A stretch of DNA of 64,000 nucleotides. Origin: Nereocystis luetkeana (taxonomy: Eukaryota > Sar > Phaeophyceae > Laminariales > Laminariaceae). The notes beneath the pieces are model-generated. The model saw only the letters and a program-made list of their open reading frames with translations, did not search any database and was not told the DNA's origin. A program made the translations under genes and the position numbers. Positions within the stretch are counted from its first letter, which is position 1, and every line of letters starts with the position of its first letter. The stretch is from NCBI GenBank assembly GCA_031213475.1, contig JARUPZ010000002.1:248001-312000 (forward strand), in the 5' to 3' direction. Positions 22,801-34,323 of this stretch are shown piece after piece.

Positions 22801-24351
22801 CGGGCTAGCGTCAAAAGGCGGGTTTATTTCCTCGAGCCTACCTTTGAAAAATGCAATCCGCGAACCTCCGATGTTGTTTTATATAGAGCAGGCTCTTGCG
22901 TTCATGAAGCCGAACTCCTCTACGTTAGGCCGCGGATGACTTAGCACCTACCAGATCCGAATTGAATACGTATCTGTGTAAGCGCGGGTTCTAGCGCCCG
23001 TGGCATAAGGTAATGAGTTATTTGGGCCAGAATCCAAATTGGTGTATGCCCCTTTGGCTTGGATGTTTAGTCGTGTGCGTGCTATTAATAGCAACCTGTT
23101 TGTTATTGGAAATTATTGTGGATATGACTCCCCAACCTACGAGTTCATGATTTAGGTCTACACGGTTGCTTTCGTAGATCTGGCGAGAGTGCCGATGCCG
23201 CAGAAATGGCAATATTTGTGGTATGGGCAGTGTCGTCACTCGTCCACGCCGCGTGCAACAAATGAGGGTTGCTGTGTTGTACTCTCGATCATAAGACATG
23301 TGGCTCTTATGTTGCGTCCCGGTTCTCCGCCTCTTGCGCACCATGTGGGTTTCGAGTTGTAGCCGCAGCGCATTGGACGCGATGCTATCACAAGTTTGTT
23401 AACTGTTGGTTGACAACAAAGTCCGCCTTGAGCCGTTTTTTTAAATCCCGTTTAGCTTTCGGTAGTATCACGTACTATCCGGAGATAGTTTCGATGATGC
23501 TGTGGACACTCATTTGTCAGCGATTGCACGTGCTTGTTACAATCTCCGGTTGAGCGCGATGCCTAAAGGTTAGCCTGTTGTGTTTTCCCATGCCCGTGCA
23601 GGACGCCAGGAACGCACCGCCAACGCAAGACTGGACGGCGCTGTACCGAGATCGGCATCGGGCAGAGCGAGCTGCCAGAGGGAAAAGTGCAGCAAGGACA
23701 AAATTTCCGTGGCTTGTGTGCCCCTTCCTGGGCTGTGTGTTCTCGCTCAAGTCCGAGTGTGATGTCAAGGTGGGAGCATTTGTCTTTGGCGTTGGTATTA
23801 TACAATGGGTCGCGCATTGTGTTGGCTATCAATCTGGGACCCCGCCCGACTTTTGTTTGGTTTGTTTCTCTCTCTGCACAACCCTAGTATTAATATGTAA
23901 GTTCCTTTCTCTGTTACGTGACCACGGACTCCATTGTGGCGGTGAGCGACGCGAAAATGAGATCATCAACTAAAACAACATTATGCGGTAGGGGTTTCTT
24001 GGCTCGTGTGGATGTTTTAGTTCCGCCGTAGAGACCCAATCGCAGATATTGCGAAACACAGGTTTCCTATATAATAAGCTTCGGCTTGAGCATACTATTG
24101 ATACGTCCCGCAATGAGCACTGATTGTCAATACATCTATACCAACGAGGTACCAAGTTGTAAAACCACCGCATCCACTGCCACCCTAACCCTTGCGTGTC
24201 CCGATGCCCCGAACCTTAACAGCGACACGTTAAAACACACAAGCGGCCACCAGATAAACGGCGCGTTGCAAAGAAGTCGCCGAGGGCAAAGAGGAAGACC
24301 GAGAGAACGCCGACAGTTGGACGCGAGGCAACAACAGCTGATTCTTGTTGA
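19827..24351 (+). CDS. F-box protein with C2H2 zinc finger (5' end not found)
   Basis: Five exons join in consistent phase: 19827-19910, 20398-20659, 21170-22662, 23602-23769, 24223-24351 (stop TGA). They give about 711 residues. The first part is helical, Leu/Ala-rich and HEAT-like in texture. An acidic Ser/Asp/Glu stretch follows at about residues 485-515. Next comes an F-box at about 523-570 (PDEVALRVFSFMTPKRVC, then CVDRAW and WKPLFEARWP). A linker (DWTALYRDRHRAERAARGK) follows, typical of the region after such F-boxes. Cys653, Cys658, His671 and His675 form a C-x4-C-x12-H-x3-H finger interrupted by the last intron. The tail is basic and NLS-like (KRRVAKKSPRAKRK). F-box proteins recruit substrates to SCF (CUL1-SKP1) ubiquitin ligases; the finger suggests a nuclear or nucleic-acid-associated role (inference). 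No start codon is assignable, and Copia debris lies directly upstream, so the 5' part may be displaced or disrupted. Confidence 0.82.
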
Positions 24352-25520
24352 CTGGGCAAACAAGCGACTTGAATATGGGCGGTCGTTGTTGTATGCTGTG
24401 CTCTGGTCGTGTTCCATGCGAGTTCAGAAGTCGTGCTGAACTACTCCTACTGTTTAGTGTCTCGCATAAGGAGGGATCTCCGGAATGGGGCTTTGCAAGA
24501 AGACTGTGTCAAAAACCGGCCTGGGAGTTATTCCGTCTTGTTAACACAAGAGAACTCCAGTTCACACTGCGGAACTACTGGCGTCGTGATTGTACTCGAA
24601 CATGTCCGCCCTGGGGAAACGACGACCCTAAGCTTGAGTTTGAGCGAGGCGCCGTGCGTCGCGCGTTGCGTCCCAAGCAATCGGTAGCAATGCACTCGAT
24701 GTTCTCTATATCAACAAGAAACTATCAACGTTAAAGTTTAAAGATAGTATTAACGAAATGAGCACGATGCGGTCATCGCAGTACTCAAGACCCTGCGTAC
24801 ACAAGAGTGTTTTGCATCTCGTTTTCACCTGTCGGCACCAGAAGGCATCATAATTCAGGCGCTGTCCATTCCAAAAGTACGAGCCGATCTCCGACATGCT
24901 TGTGGTCGGTGAGCGATTTACAGCCCAGGAGGTCCACCCCGGAGCACCAGGATTGACTTCAGCACTTTAATTTGTCGAGGGTGGGGAGTGCATGGTCAGC
25001 ACCGCCGTACCTATGACTTTGAAATGGCAACTACAATGAATGTTGGGCAGCCGTCGGCACAAAAGTAGGCTTGCACGTTCGAAAACCGAATGGTCTCTCG
25101 CACTTGTGGTTAGCGGGCGCTTGTCGTTACCACAGCAGGAGTATGGACGCAACTTATTTAAACGCGATGTTCTTCGAAATTTATATTGATCGCGTCTGGG
25201 GTATAGTCATGGGCAACGTACGGTGCTTGTTGACTTGACTCTTGTAAGAAAACAGCCGTGGTCGTAGCGTCATGCATGGGTTGTGCATCCTCAACCGAGC
25301 GGAACGGAATTCGCGAGCAATAGTCCAAGTTCGTATGTCGTGAGCTATCTCCCAACCCAATCTCGCGAGCAACTTGAAACGTGACCACCCGTGGGCCCTT
25401 CGAACACGGCTCACCGCAGAGGATGCAGAATGCACGAAAGACCCGTTCTACGATAGAGGTAGCACATTTCCGCTGTTTAGTTTCTGAAACAACACGGGGT
25501 TTCTTGACCCCAGATCATCG
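24352..25520. other. Spacer downstream of the F-box gene
   Basis: Holds the presumed 3' UTR and flank of the F-box gene. No recognised gene on either strand. Confidence 0.4.
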
Positions 25521-26539
25521 ATTTATTGTGTATATTTCGAATTGCATTATCATTATCGTTTCCTGAGTCGAGGGAGAGAGAGGTTCCTCCCTTCGGCCAG
25601 CTTCCTGTATCGCAGCTTCCTGCGATACCCTGGATATCTCGACCACCCTAATTCTACGTCTCTCTCTCCCTCCTATTATACCGGCCGGGTTCCTAACTAG
25701 TACGACCTACAGTTGTCTCGGATGACCTAGCCTCCGAATGGTTCGGTACCATTCGACTCCTCCAACACCGAGGAAATGTGAGGCTACTGTTTGCCGTACT
25801 CCTAGTTACTTCTTACCCCACGCCGTTCCTTCCCCCGGCTGTCTCTCCCTTGCCACCTTTGCCCTCGCCAGCTTACGTGACACCCTCGTGGAATCTTCTA
25901 TGTTATTACGCGTGTACGCCTTGTACACGCCCGACCTCCAGCTCCCTTCTCTCTGGATAACTCGTTCCGCTATGTCTCTCCCCGCCGCGAGCGTGGTCGC
26001 GGCTCCTATACTCAACGAGTGCAAGGCGAACTCGTCGGGATTCCGACCTGACTTCGCCACCACCTCCTTGATTGCTCTCAGGGCACGGCCATACCTTACC
26101 ACTCTTACGGCCTTGCCACACCGATACGAGGAAAGGGGGGCACGGTCGGGCAACCAGGGAAGCATGACATTAACTCCAACATAAGGGCAACAGCCCCGCC
26201 GTCTGCCCTAAAGGACGACCTTGGCCCGCGAAATAGTGTGGGTGGGGCGGCAGAAAAGAAGGCACAACTTCCTGGCTTGAATCGACAAACCAGCGACTAC
26301 CTCACGTGTCTGCCCGTGCTCATCACAGGACCTCGTGCTTGCTCGTGCCCGGCGTGGGGGTGCTGACCTACGCTCGATGCCTTGCTTGCAAGGACTGCGT
26401 TCGAGGCTTTCCCTTCCGAACCAAACTTGCTCTATCCCAGTTCCCGATACAGACATGCCATATTCTCTCTACCAATAAACCCTGTTTTGTCCGTTACTTC
26501 GTTTGCGGAGGCCGTTACTTCGTCTACGGACAAAACTAC
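25521..26539 (-). mobile_element. Tyrosine-recombinase element end, unit A (fossil)
   Basis: A minus-strand frame (26165-25806) carries the C-terminal part of a tyrosine recombinase of the kind found in DIRS/Ngaro-like retrotransposons and Cryptons. It shows the DEFALHSLSIGAATTLAAG block, then QREGSW and the YKAYTRNN block. Only this end of the element is present. It is followed directly by a second, similar unit in the same orientation. It is treated as a broken copy; the family cannot be settled without the missing part. Confidence 0.68.
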
Positions 26540-27219
26540 CCTTTATTGTATATCTTTCGAATTGCATTATCAATATCGTTTTGAGTCGTGGGAGAGAGAG
26601 GTTCTTCCCCTCGGCCAGATACCTCTATCGCAGCTTCCTGCAATAATACCCTGAGTATCTCGACCACTCCATGTTACGTCTCTCTCCCTATTATGATACC
26701 GACCGGGTTCCCAACTACTACGGCCTACAGTTGTCTCGGATGGCCAAGCCTCCGAATGGTACGGGTACCATTCGACTCCTCCAACGCCGAGGTGATGTGA
26801 GACTACTGTTTACCGTACTCGTAGTATTTCCTACCCCACACCGTTTCTTCCCCCGGCTGTCTCTCCCTGGCCACCTTTGCCCTCGCCAGCTTACGTGACC
26901 CCTCGTGGTATATTGTATGTTATTACGCGTGTACGCCTTGTACGCGTCGGACCTCCACCTCCCCTCTCTCTGGATAACTCGTTCCGCTTGCCTCCCCCCA
27001 CCGCGAGCGTGGTCGTGGCTCTTATAGGCAACGAGTGCAGGGCGAACTCATCGGGATTCCGACCTGACTTCGCCACGTGCGCGGTCTTCCCTTCCAACCA
27101 AACTTGTTCTATCCCAGTTCCCGATACAGGCATGCCACATTCTCTCTATCAATAAACCCTGCTTTGTCCGTTACTTCGTTTGCGGAGGCCGTTGCCTCGT
27201 CTACGGACAAACCTACCCG
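26540..27219 (-). mobile_element. Tyrosine-recombinase element end, unit B (fossil, shorter)
   Basis: Repeats unit A head to tail. Both begin with TTTCGAATTGCATTATCA.. then GGGAGAGAGAGGTTC, and both end with GGACAAA.CTACCC preceded by a GTCCGTTACTTCGTTTGCGG block. Unit B is about 340 bp shorter and more degraded, with a recognisable KSGRNPDEFALHSL block. Confidence 0.7.
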
Positions 27220-28660
27220 ATGTCACTCTTGATTTCGGAAAAATAACGTTTCGTAGATTTGGGCCATGGGATTAATCGCCGCGATGCATTTTGATGTTTG
27301 CTGAAGTCAGTTTTCGGGTGAGGTATGGAGCTCCTTATTAAGCCAGGAGCCTCAGAAAAATTATGGCGAACCTCTATTATTGTAGAACGCCTCAAAACAG
27401 CCCGGAGCTGAAGTCCCATGGGCGCGAAGACCCAAAATAGAGCAGGAGGAGTCGCGGGGTCAGAGTTGCAGCTACTGTAGATATCTACGCCAGTCTCGCT
27501 CACCAAGTCTGGGAGCGCCAGTGCAAACGACTTGGTGGGCATCCTGTTGGTTTCGGATGTCATGAACGATTGATATCGATCAGGTACAGAGGTAGCGCGG
27601 ATACTTTTTCAAATTGTTTTTATCCTCCAGCGGATAGCGCAAGATCAAACTTGAACTCCCACACTTCCGCATACCGGTATGGAATACTGTGTGTCAATTG
27701 AACCCGGAAAACTCATTGCAACAGCAGCGTTATAGCTGCCGCTACCTAGGGCTTGTGAGCATGTCGACCCAACCTGATCCCGAGAGGATCAAGTGAGGTG
27801 GAGATACCCACCCGGGCAGTAATATATTCGGGTCGTGCGGGACTTGGGCGAGATCATCCACTAACACAGGCCCAGGCTATGACGCCTGCCCGGCGGAATC
27901 GATCCAGTTACGGCCCACCCTACCCGTCGGGGCGCCGGTCCTCAGTTGGGCGAAGTATAGGCTGGTCTTGAAGGATGCTGCATCAGTCAGATGTATGACT
28001 GATCCGGCTCGCACAAAAAAAGTATCAGTAAATTCAAAGGCGCTCTCGGGTCAACACATGAACATGCACACCATTACAGTGAGAAAACATAACGGCAGTA
28101 AGGAGTGACGATCGAGGATGGTATAGAGATAATTGGAACCTCAGATTCGCAATCCATCCGAAACGAAACGTCAGACAAGTGCAATTTAACACAATGCGAT
28201 ACCAGGTACAAAATATTTCACTCGATTTGTACGTCGAGTGGATGACAAAATCGAGACGGTCATTGCTACTGGCCACCGATCAATGTACTGTTGAGCCCCT
28301 TGTACCAATTCACAACACGCCCCCTCCATGGAGGTAGCATGCCAATAGCAACTTGCAATCAGCCTACAATTAATGATAGCACTGGTACAGGTAGGCATTG
28401 CGTCCGTGCGTCAAGTTATACGCGTAACACGAAAACACAACTACAAATGTAACAGTGCTCAAGTCTCGCTTCAAAAGTTCAAAGCTCACCTGTGGTGGGA
28501 TATCAAACCCCGACGCCACTTTGATCTTGGGGTTTGTGGTGTCTCCTCACTCCGTAAATCCCATGATGTGCCAATAAGGTGCGGTGAGGTAGACAATTCT
28601 ATTGCTATATCGGCCACTTGGTTTTCGGTCGGAATGTGGTGAAGGGGGGTTTTCCCGTCC

Positions 28661-29083
28661 CTAACTTATACCGTCAGGTAAAATAGTGCGAAAGCGATAT
28701 GTTTGGTAGGTGGACAGCAACGTGAAAGTGACAGTCTTGTCACCGAAGAGTGGAGCGCTATTGAGCTCCTTCTCGAATGTGAGCTCCGATAGCATGTTCG
28801 TAAGATATATACCGTCTCCTTTGAGCTCTACGCTATTGAGTTCACCTTCCGAAGCCGTTTGTGCCGTTACTTTTAGGAAGATCGGCTTGAAGCTCACTAT
28901 TAATAGTCCTCCGGGCAGAAATAAGAGGTAACCGTTATTAGTTGACTCGCGGCTAGCTAGGTCCGCCCCACAGCTAACATCACAGTACCGCTTTAGTTGG
29001 CAGCTCCCGGTTTTGTATTCGATGCCAAAGTCTGGGGTTCCCTTGACATTGCGAAGCTGATGTCTTGCCGTAGTCATGTGCAC
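28661..29083 (-). pseudogene. Copia RNase H fossil, second locus
   Basis: The minus-strand frame matches Copia reverse transcriptase/RNase H C-terminal sequence: KGTPDFGIEY, a CDVSCGADLASRESTNNGYL block and TNMLSELTF. It is one piece of a second Copia remnant whose other parts lie to the right on the same strand. It is less decayed than the copy at 14.5 kb, but fragmentary. Confidence 0.78.
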
Positions 29084-29289
29084 CTTGACGTGCTTTACCC
29101 ATGGCTCTTCGGCAGGTTGACGGCGTGTACACTGCCCAAGCGGCTGCAGGTTTCCAGGTGCATCACTCGAGCCCCCGATAGCTTAGGACCAGGAATAGTT
29201 TTATTCCCTAGGAGTCCAAGAGAGTATCGTCCGGTTGAACCATCGATATCTCCGGGGCATTTTCAAGCGTGTGCACCAAGTTAGCCTGG

Positions 29290-30900
29290 GACAGGTCCTC
29301 TCCAGAGTGGACGTGTCGTATTTATATTGGCTGTTTCGCCGTTTTTTTCCTCAGTCTTGTGTTATGTTGATACACGAGACCGCGACCGCGTGGAGAAAAC
29401 CTGTGAAAAATCTGCCAAGATGAATACGAGGCATTCATCCTGGAAAAACGTGTCGAAGTGTACCTCGATGTACACGTCTAGAACGGGCCCGGAGGTGTCG
29501 ACGATTGAACATGACGATACTCTCCTGGCTTGTGAGATACTAAAACTATACGAGTAAGCACCCGTTGGGATCCAGCTCTGACAAATACGTTTCGAAACGG
29601 GTCTCATAATCGTACGAGTAGCATCTGATGCATGGCTGTCGACGTAAACTTACAAATATGTTTTTATTTTCAGTCGCCCGCTCAGACTAAAACATCGCCA
29701 AATGGGGGATATCGTAAGCAACCTCCCGGGAAGTTAAAATTCGGCGTCAACAAGGCTCTTACATCGTCGGCGATTACCTTACGAGAAATCGCCTGGAAGA
29801 AAGCTTGTCGGAGTGCCGTTTCGACCTCAACCTTGCCCCGGGTAACCACGACGGAGACCCGGATACGACGAGGACGTACACTGGGCCAACAACAAATCTC
29901 CTCCAGAAGACCCCCCAGCAAGTATCAGTGATGGCCCCCTGCCACCGTAACACCAACAACAGGTGAAATCCAGCCTCTATTAAAGGAGAGAGGATATCGT
30001 TCTACCCTACATTACGTGTCCTATTTCCTTTTGCTTTCTTTTGCCGCCCCAGTTTGTTATATTGACCCTTTTTGTCCTCTGTATTTTGTAGTCGTAACTC
30101 AGATTCGGGGTCACATAGCAGGCCCCCACTCCTCCTCCCAACTACAGTTTGTGCCTTGCATGTTTTTATCGCAGCGCTTTCTTGTGGAAAAAGTGCGAAG
30201 GAGGCCCCGTCTGTGACTCCTCCCCACAAGGATTGACTCGTTCCGAATATTGTCGAGAGCATAGGTGATCTGCGAGATGTATTGGTCAGCTTCTTCTACG
30301 CTCTCGCTGTATTTTAGCATAGCCGGTTGGACAGCCACCTGATCTACTCTGCCGAGAAAATTGAGGGGGCCCTCATCCTCTACCATGCGGATAGTGTCGA
30401 TCTCCCGTTCCAGTCAATGGCTAGGCTGAACTGGGAGTTCGGCGTTGCCCACAAGGTAGAATAAGAGGACCCCCTCCAGTCCCTTAGGTAGATAAGATAG
30501 CTGATCCTCTAGCTGTGCTTGAATGCAGCAAAAAGGTGGAAAAGGGGATCGATACATCCTGTAGAACGTTTCGACTCTCTCTGCTACTGAGAAGAAGACG
30601 ATCGCTTCCCGCCCCGGCACCCATCGCTCCGAGACCGGTGAAACAATTCGCGATGCAACTTAATAGAATTTTCTCGCGGGTGCCGCTTAGATGGTTAGCA
30701 CTGCCTGCTCTAACGCATCCACTAAGGTGTGAACCTATCTTCCATGTCAAGAGTAACCACTTCCCCTGTGACGGTACCCCTGCCTTGATGTCGAGCCGCA
30801 CCGTCCCACCGCAAAACAGGGCCCGCAGTCCTGATGGACCCAAACACCTCAAATGGGACGAACGACCACGAATAATCTCGTCCCATTCCAATCAGTGAAA
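29290..30900 (-). mobile_element. Copia-like remnants upstream of the RNase H piece
   Basis: Minus-strand segments include a gag-like piece at 30386-30111 (VEEADQYISQITYALDNIRN) and weaker pol-like segments at 29.3-29.9 kb. Order and strand fit one element with the 28.66-29.08 kb piece, much of it missing or scrambled. Broken; limits approximate. Confidence 0.45.
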
Positions 30901-30919
30901 CCAGTCGAGCCCTTCGTCA

Positions 30920-31330
30920 GCGTTGACTGAGTTCAGGGAGATTTGCAGGAGACATCGCATCAAGCAAGGCTTTACGTCGACGGATAGGCCGCAGCTGACC
31001 GGCAAGGCAGAACGGGGTCTTGCTCTCATAGATAAGCAAGCTAGCGAAGGCTTACCATTTCCAGGCGAGGGTATCCTTCAAAACCGTACCGTTAACGGCC
31101 ATTGCTCCTCTGTGGCCCGAAACACACGATTACGCGTGTGATGTGCTTAACCGCGCGGCAACCCGTTCGATCCCTGGATACAAATCACCGTACGAGATGC
31201 GGTATGGCGAGGAAGTCACCCCCAACGAAGCTGGAGTGGCTCCAACCCTGTTTTTACACGGCCAAGCGTGACAGAAGTATTGACGCGCAAACGAAGCCAG
31301 GATATTTTATTGGCCCCCGCGACTAACCAT
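30920..31330 (+). pseudogene. Copia integrase fossil
   Basis: The plus strand carries Copia integrase-core-like blocks (RRHRIKQGFTSTDRPQLTGK, then a PYEMRYGEE-type block and DAQTKPGYFIGP) in more than one frame. Its orientation is opposite to the Copia pieces just to the left, so this is another copy or an inverted part. Broken. Confidence 0.62.
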
Positions 31331-31789
31331 CCTCGAGGTAGCCTACATGTTTACGCTCAAGTGAGCATGCGAGTATTCATCAGTCTCCATGTCACCTGGC
31401 AATGGGTGCCACCCCTACTCTCTTGGTCTGCTGATCAGACGATTCCTACGCTCATTGAGAGCGGAAAAACCGGCGTTGCCACCAGTGAGGACGGGGGGGG
31501 GCACATCACGTCCAGGTGGTGGGGGGGAGGATGCGTCTGAGAATAACGAGGACGACTTCGACGCGACGTGGGTCGGCTCGAGCGGAGCTGCTGACGACTT
31601 TGACGCCGATGAGCGTACCGTTGAGCTGCCTAAAGGGGAAGCGCGCAGGCTGCAAAGCTGGTACCCGCCGTAGATATTATCGTCTCGGTCGAGAGGCGGG
31701 CCGAGGAACCTGCTTTCGGGTTCTTCGCACGCCCTTCTGGCTGGCATGATGCGTCAGAGTGGGAAAGGATTCTGAGTAAGATTTCGGAC

Positions 31790-32120
31790 TAGCGATGGAG
31801 CGAATGACGGACGACTTCAGCAACTTCCTCTCGCTCGTGAGCAATATCGACGAGGTCGCCCTGGTCGCCACCGAAACCCAGGGGGAGTCTGAGTCTGAGT
31901 TTTTCATGCCCAGTGGTCCGGTTAGCGCAGCGAAAGCTGCTATGTTGCCGGAGGCGAGAAGCAGCCGGCTAAGAGGCCCGTGGGCTTTAACTACCGTGGT
32001 CAAGGTCGCTACGCCCGTGACTGCACGGTGAAAGTGTGTAGTCGGTGCCGTGGGAAAGGTTACGAAGAAAGTAGCTGCCCGTGTCCGGCGAGTATGGAGT
32101 CAGCACTGACTGAGCGGCTC
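31790..32120 (+). pseudogene. Copia gag zinc-knuckle fossil
   Basis: A plus-strand sequence with an acidic gag-like frame followed by a CCHC-type knuckle region (VCSRCRGKGYEESSC). It lies after, not before, the integrase piece, so the locus is rearranged. Broken. Confidence 0.5.
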
Positions 32121-34323
32121 AGTGGTTTAACCTTTGTAAACAACCAAATTCACGCGTGACCCTTCGGTGTATCTCAAGGAATTTAATGGGTTCCCACGGA
32201 GGGACTCCGAGGGAATCTGTGCGTGAAGTCCCATGGCCCATCCTGCACTATGCCATGTAGCATCCCATGCGATACCACGGCTTCCTGTGACATCCCATGG
32301 GGCTTCCTACCGGAATACAATAATGTCTCCCTGTGCGGTTTACGTACTAGTCACGCCTTTCGTTGACCTACTGCGGCGGGGATTCTGAAGATATCCGGGC
32401 TCTCGTCAGGGGGAAGTGCCTGGCCAAAACTCGAGTTGTGCGGCGAAGATTGGTCGCTTCGGACAAAACAAACGGTTTCTTGTGTTCGGAAAATAATACT
32501 AAAAAATAAAGTTCTACCAGAGGTACGTAATACGCTGTTCTATCTATGACCATGTAGGTATGATATGGGTATCCAAGACGAACAGTTTCCCCTGGTATGG
32601 TGCACAACAAGATGCTACTGCTGTATCAATTGTAACTTGGGTTTGGCTCAGCCACTCGCCACTCACACAATGATAGGACGAGAAGAGCGTGGACAGCTTC
32701 CGAGTTCTTGGTAAAAGCGAGCAAGTCATCAAGATACACACAACCTTCACGTCGGATAATCCATTATCTAGATCATCTACTGTAGATTATCTAGCAGATC
32801 CTATGTGTAATTGCCGTTATGAAATGTTGTGCAGAAGGCGTGGCATAAAGACCCCACGCGGTATTGATCTACAGTACATACAGATCTTGCATACCGGTAC
32901 CCTCAGGCGTCTAACACTGCTGTACATTGTCTGCTCCGCATGATCTACGAAGGTAATGAAGATGGGGACCTGAGACATCCGTCCGATAATGATGCGGCAT
33001 CAGCACAACGAAAGGTAAAAGTCGCAGTTGGAAACTGGCGATTGCTGCACATCACCCGGCAATAACGCAAGAAGCACGGCGAGACTCGCAAGAGTGAGAG
33101 CGCCCCACGTTGCCTTTTGCCTTCTATGACATAAACAGCAGCAAAATACTTCGACGCCTCGTATGCTGGATACGAGAGCTGGCCTCTTTCCTCGCAGAAC
33201 TTGCGCTATATACACCAAGCCTTCAATTTTTTTCACGAATTGGGTTCAGAACAGGATACCCTGTGGTCTGTGGTACCTGGTGTGAAAGTACGTCGTACCG
33301 TAAACTGTAACGGAATCACCTGACCGCAATGCAATGATGGATGGCTCTGCCGTGTACCCTCGTCCTTGCTGCAGCTTGCATCGTCGAACAACCCAGCCAG
33401 AGTCCAGGGCCAATCGGAGCCCCTTATTTGCAATGCCCCAGCGGAACAGGATATTTATGACCGAGCTGCACCCCCCAAGATATTATTCCCGCCCGGTAGT
33501 TGCTAGGCTTCGCCTGCTGCTGGGATGTGCGATGGTCACACGCGCCGCCAACAGCTTCGCTGTTTTTTTTTGGGCCGTTGCTGTTTTTTGTTGGGGGCCT
33601 GCCGTCACCGACTTTTTTGTTGCGAGGTCTGGTGGACGTTTGGACTGGATAGATGTCTGGGGTTTCGATCTTCTTCATAAGATTCTGGCCGAGGTTCGGG
33701 GTTGAACGGCACTCCTTCATTTCCCTCGCGATGCTCGGCGCTCTCTCACGACACAGACCAAGGATCGCAAGCAGCGGGGGGGGTGAAGCGCATTGTGATC
33801 AGATGACCATCACCGTGCCCATGGGCTCGCTCGCATGGCGTCTGGCGCTCCCAAGGTTGGGTGGCAGCGGGGACCTCTCGATTTAGGCCCAGCATCATCG
33901 CTTGTGCTCTATGTCTTGGTGCCCGCTGGTCGATCTGTTGCTGGCATGGAGCGTCACGCTTTACCTGCATGTACCCCGCCTCTGCACCTCGGGGTCGTTT
34001 CCGTTTCACATTTCATGCTCGCGAGATAGGAGGTTTGTGTGATTGGGAGATTTCGTAGCTATGGGAAGATACTACAAATGACGGTATCTGATTGGTCCGC
34101 TTCCAGTTCCTCAAAAGTATGTCGCAGTGTCCCGGCTGTGGTCGTTCCCGAACACGCCTTTTCAGTTTTGATAAACTCCGTTTGGGCATATGACCTGCTA
34201 CCTTCTACCTCAACAAAGGCGAGGTGCTGATAAGACAGCCCAGGGCATGGCGCTATGACGCTCGTAGTTCAAAACCCAACTGACTACTCTCCACCGCACT
34301 AGCTGAAGCTCACCGTTTCATCG
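32121..34323. other. Spacer upstream of the ABC transporter gene
   Basis: No supported gene. At 32170-32310 there is a loose repetition of CATCCCATG / CCCATGG. A short minus-strand frame at 33236-33000 has one hydrophobic stretch but nothing recognisable. The promoter of the ABCD gene should lie in the last few hundred bases; no clear TATA or other element can be assigned. Confidence 0.4.

Noticed and set aside
33000-33236. Short minus-strand ORF with a hydrophobic segment
   Set aside because: No homology, splice support or neighbouring exons; a single hydrophobic stretch is not enough.
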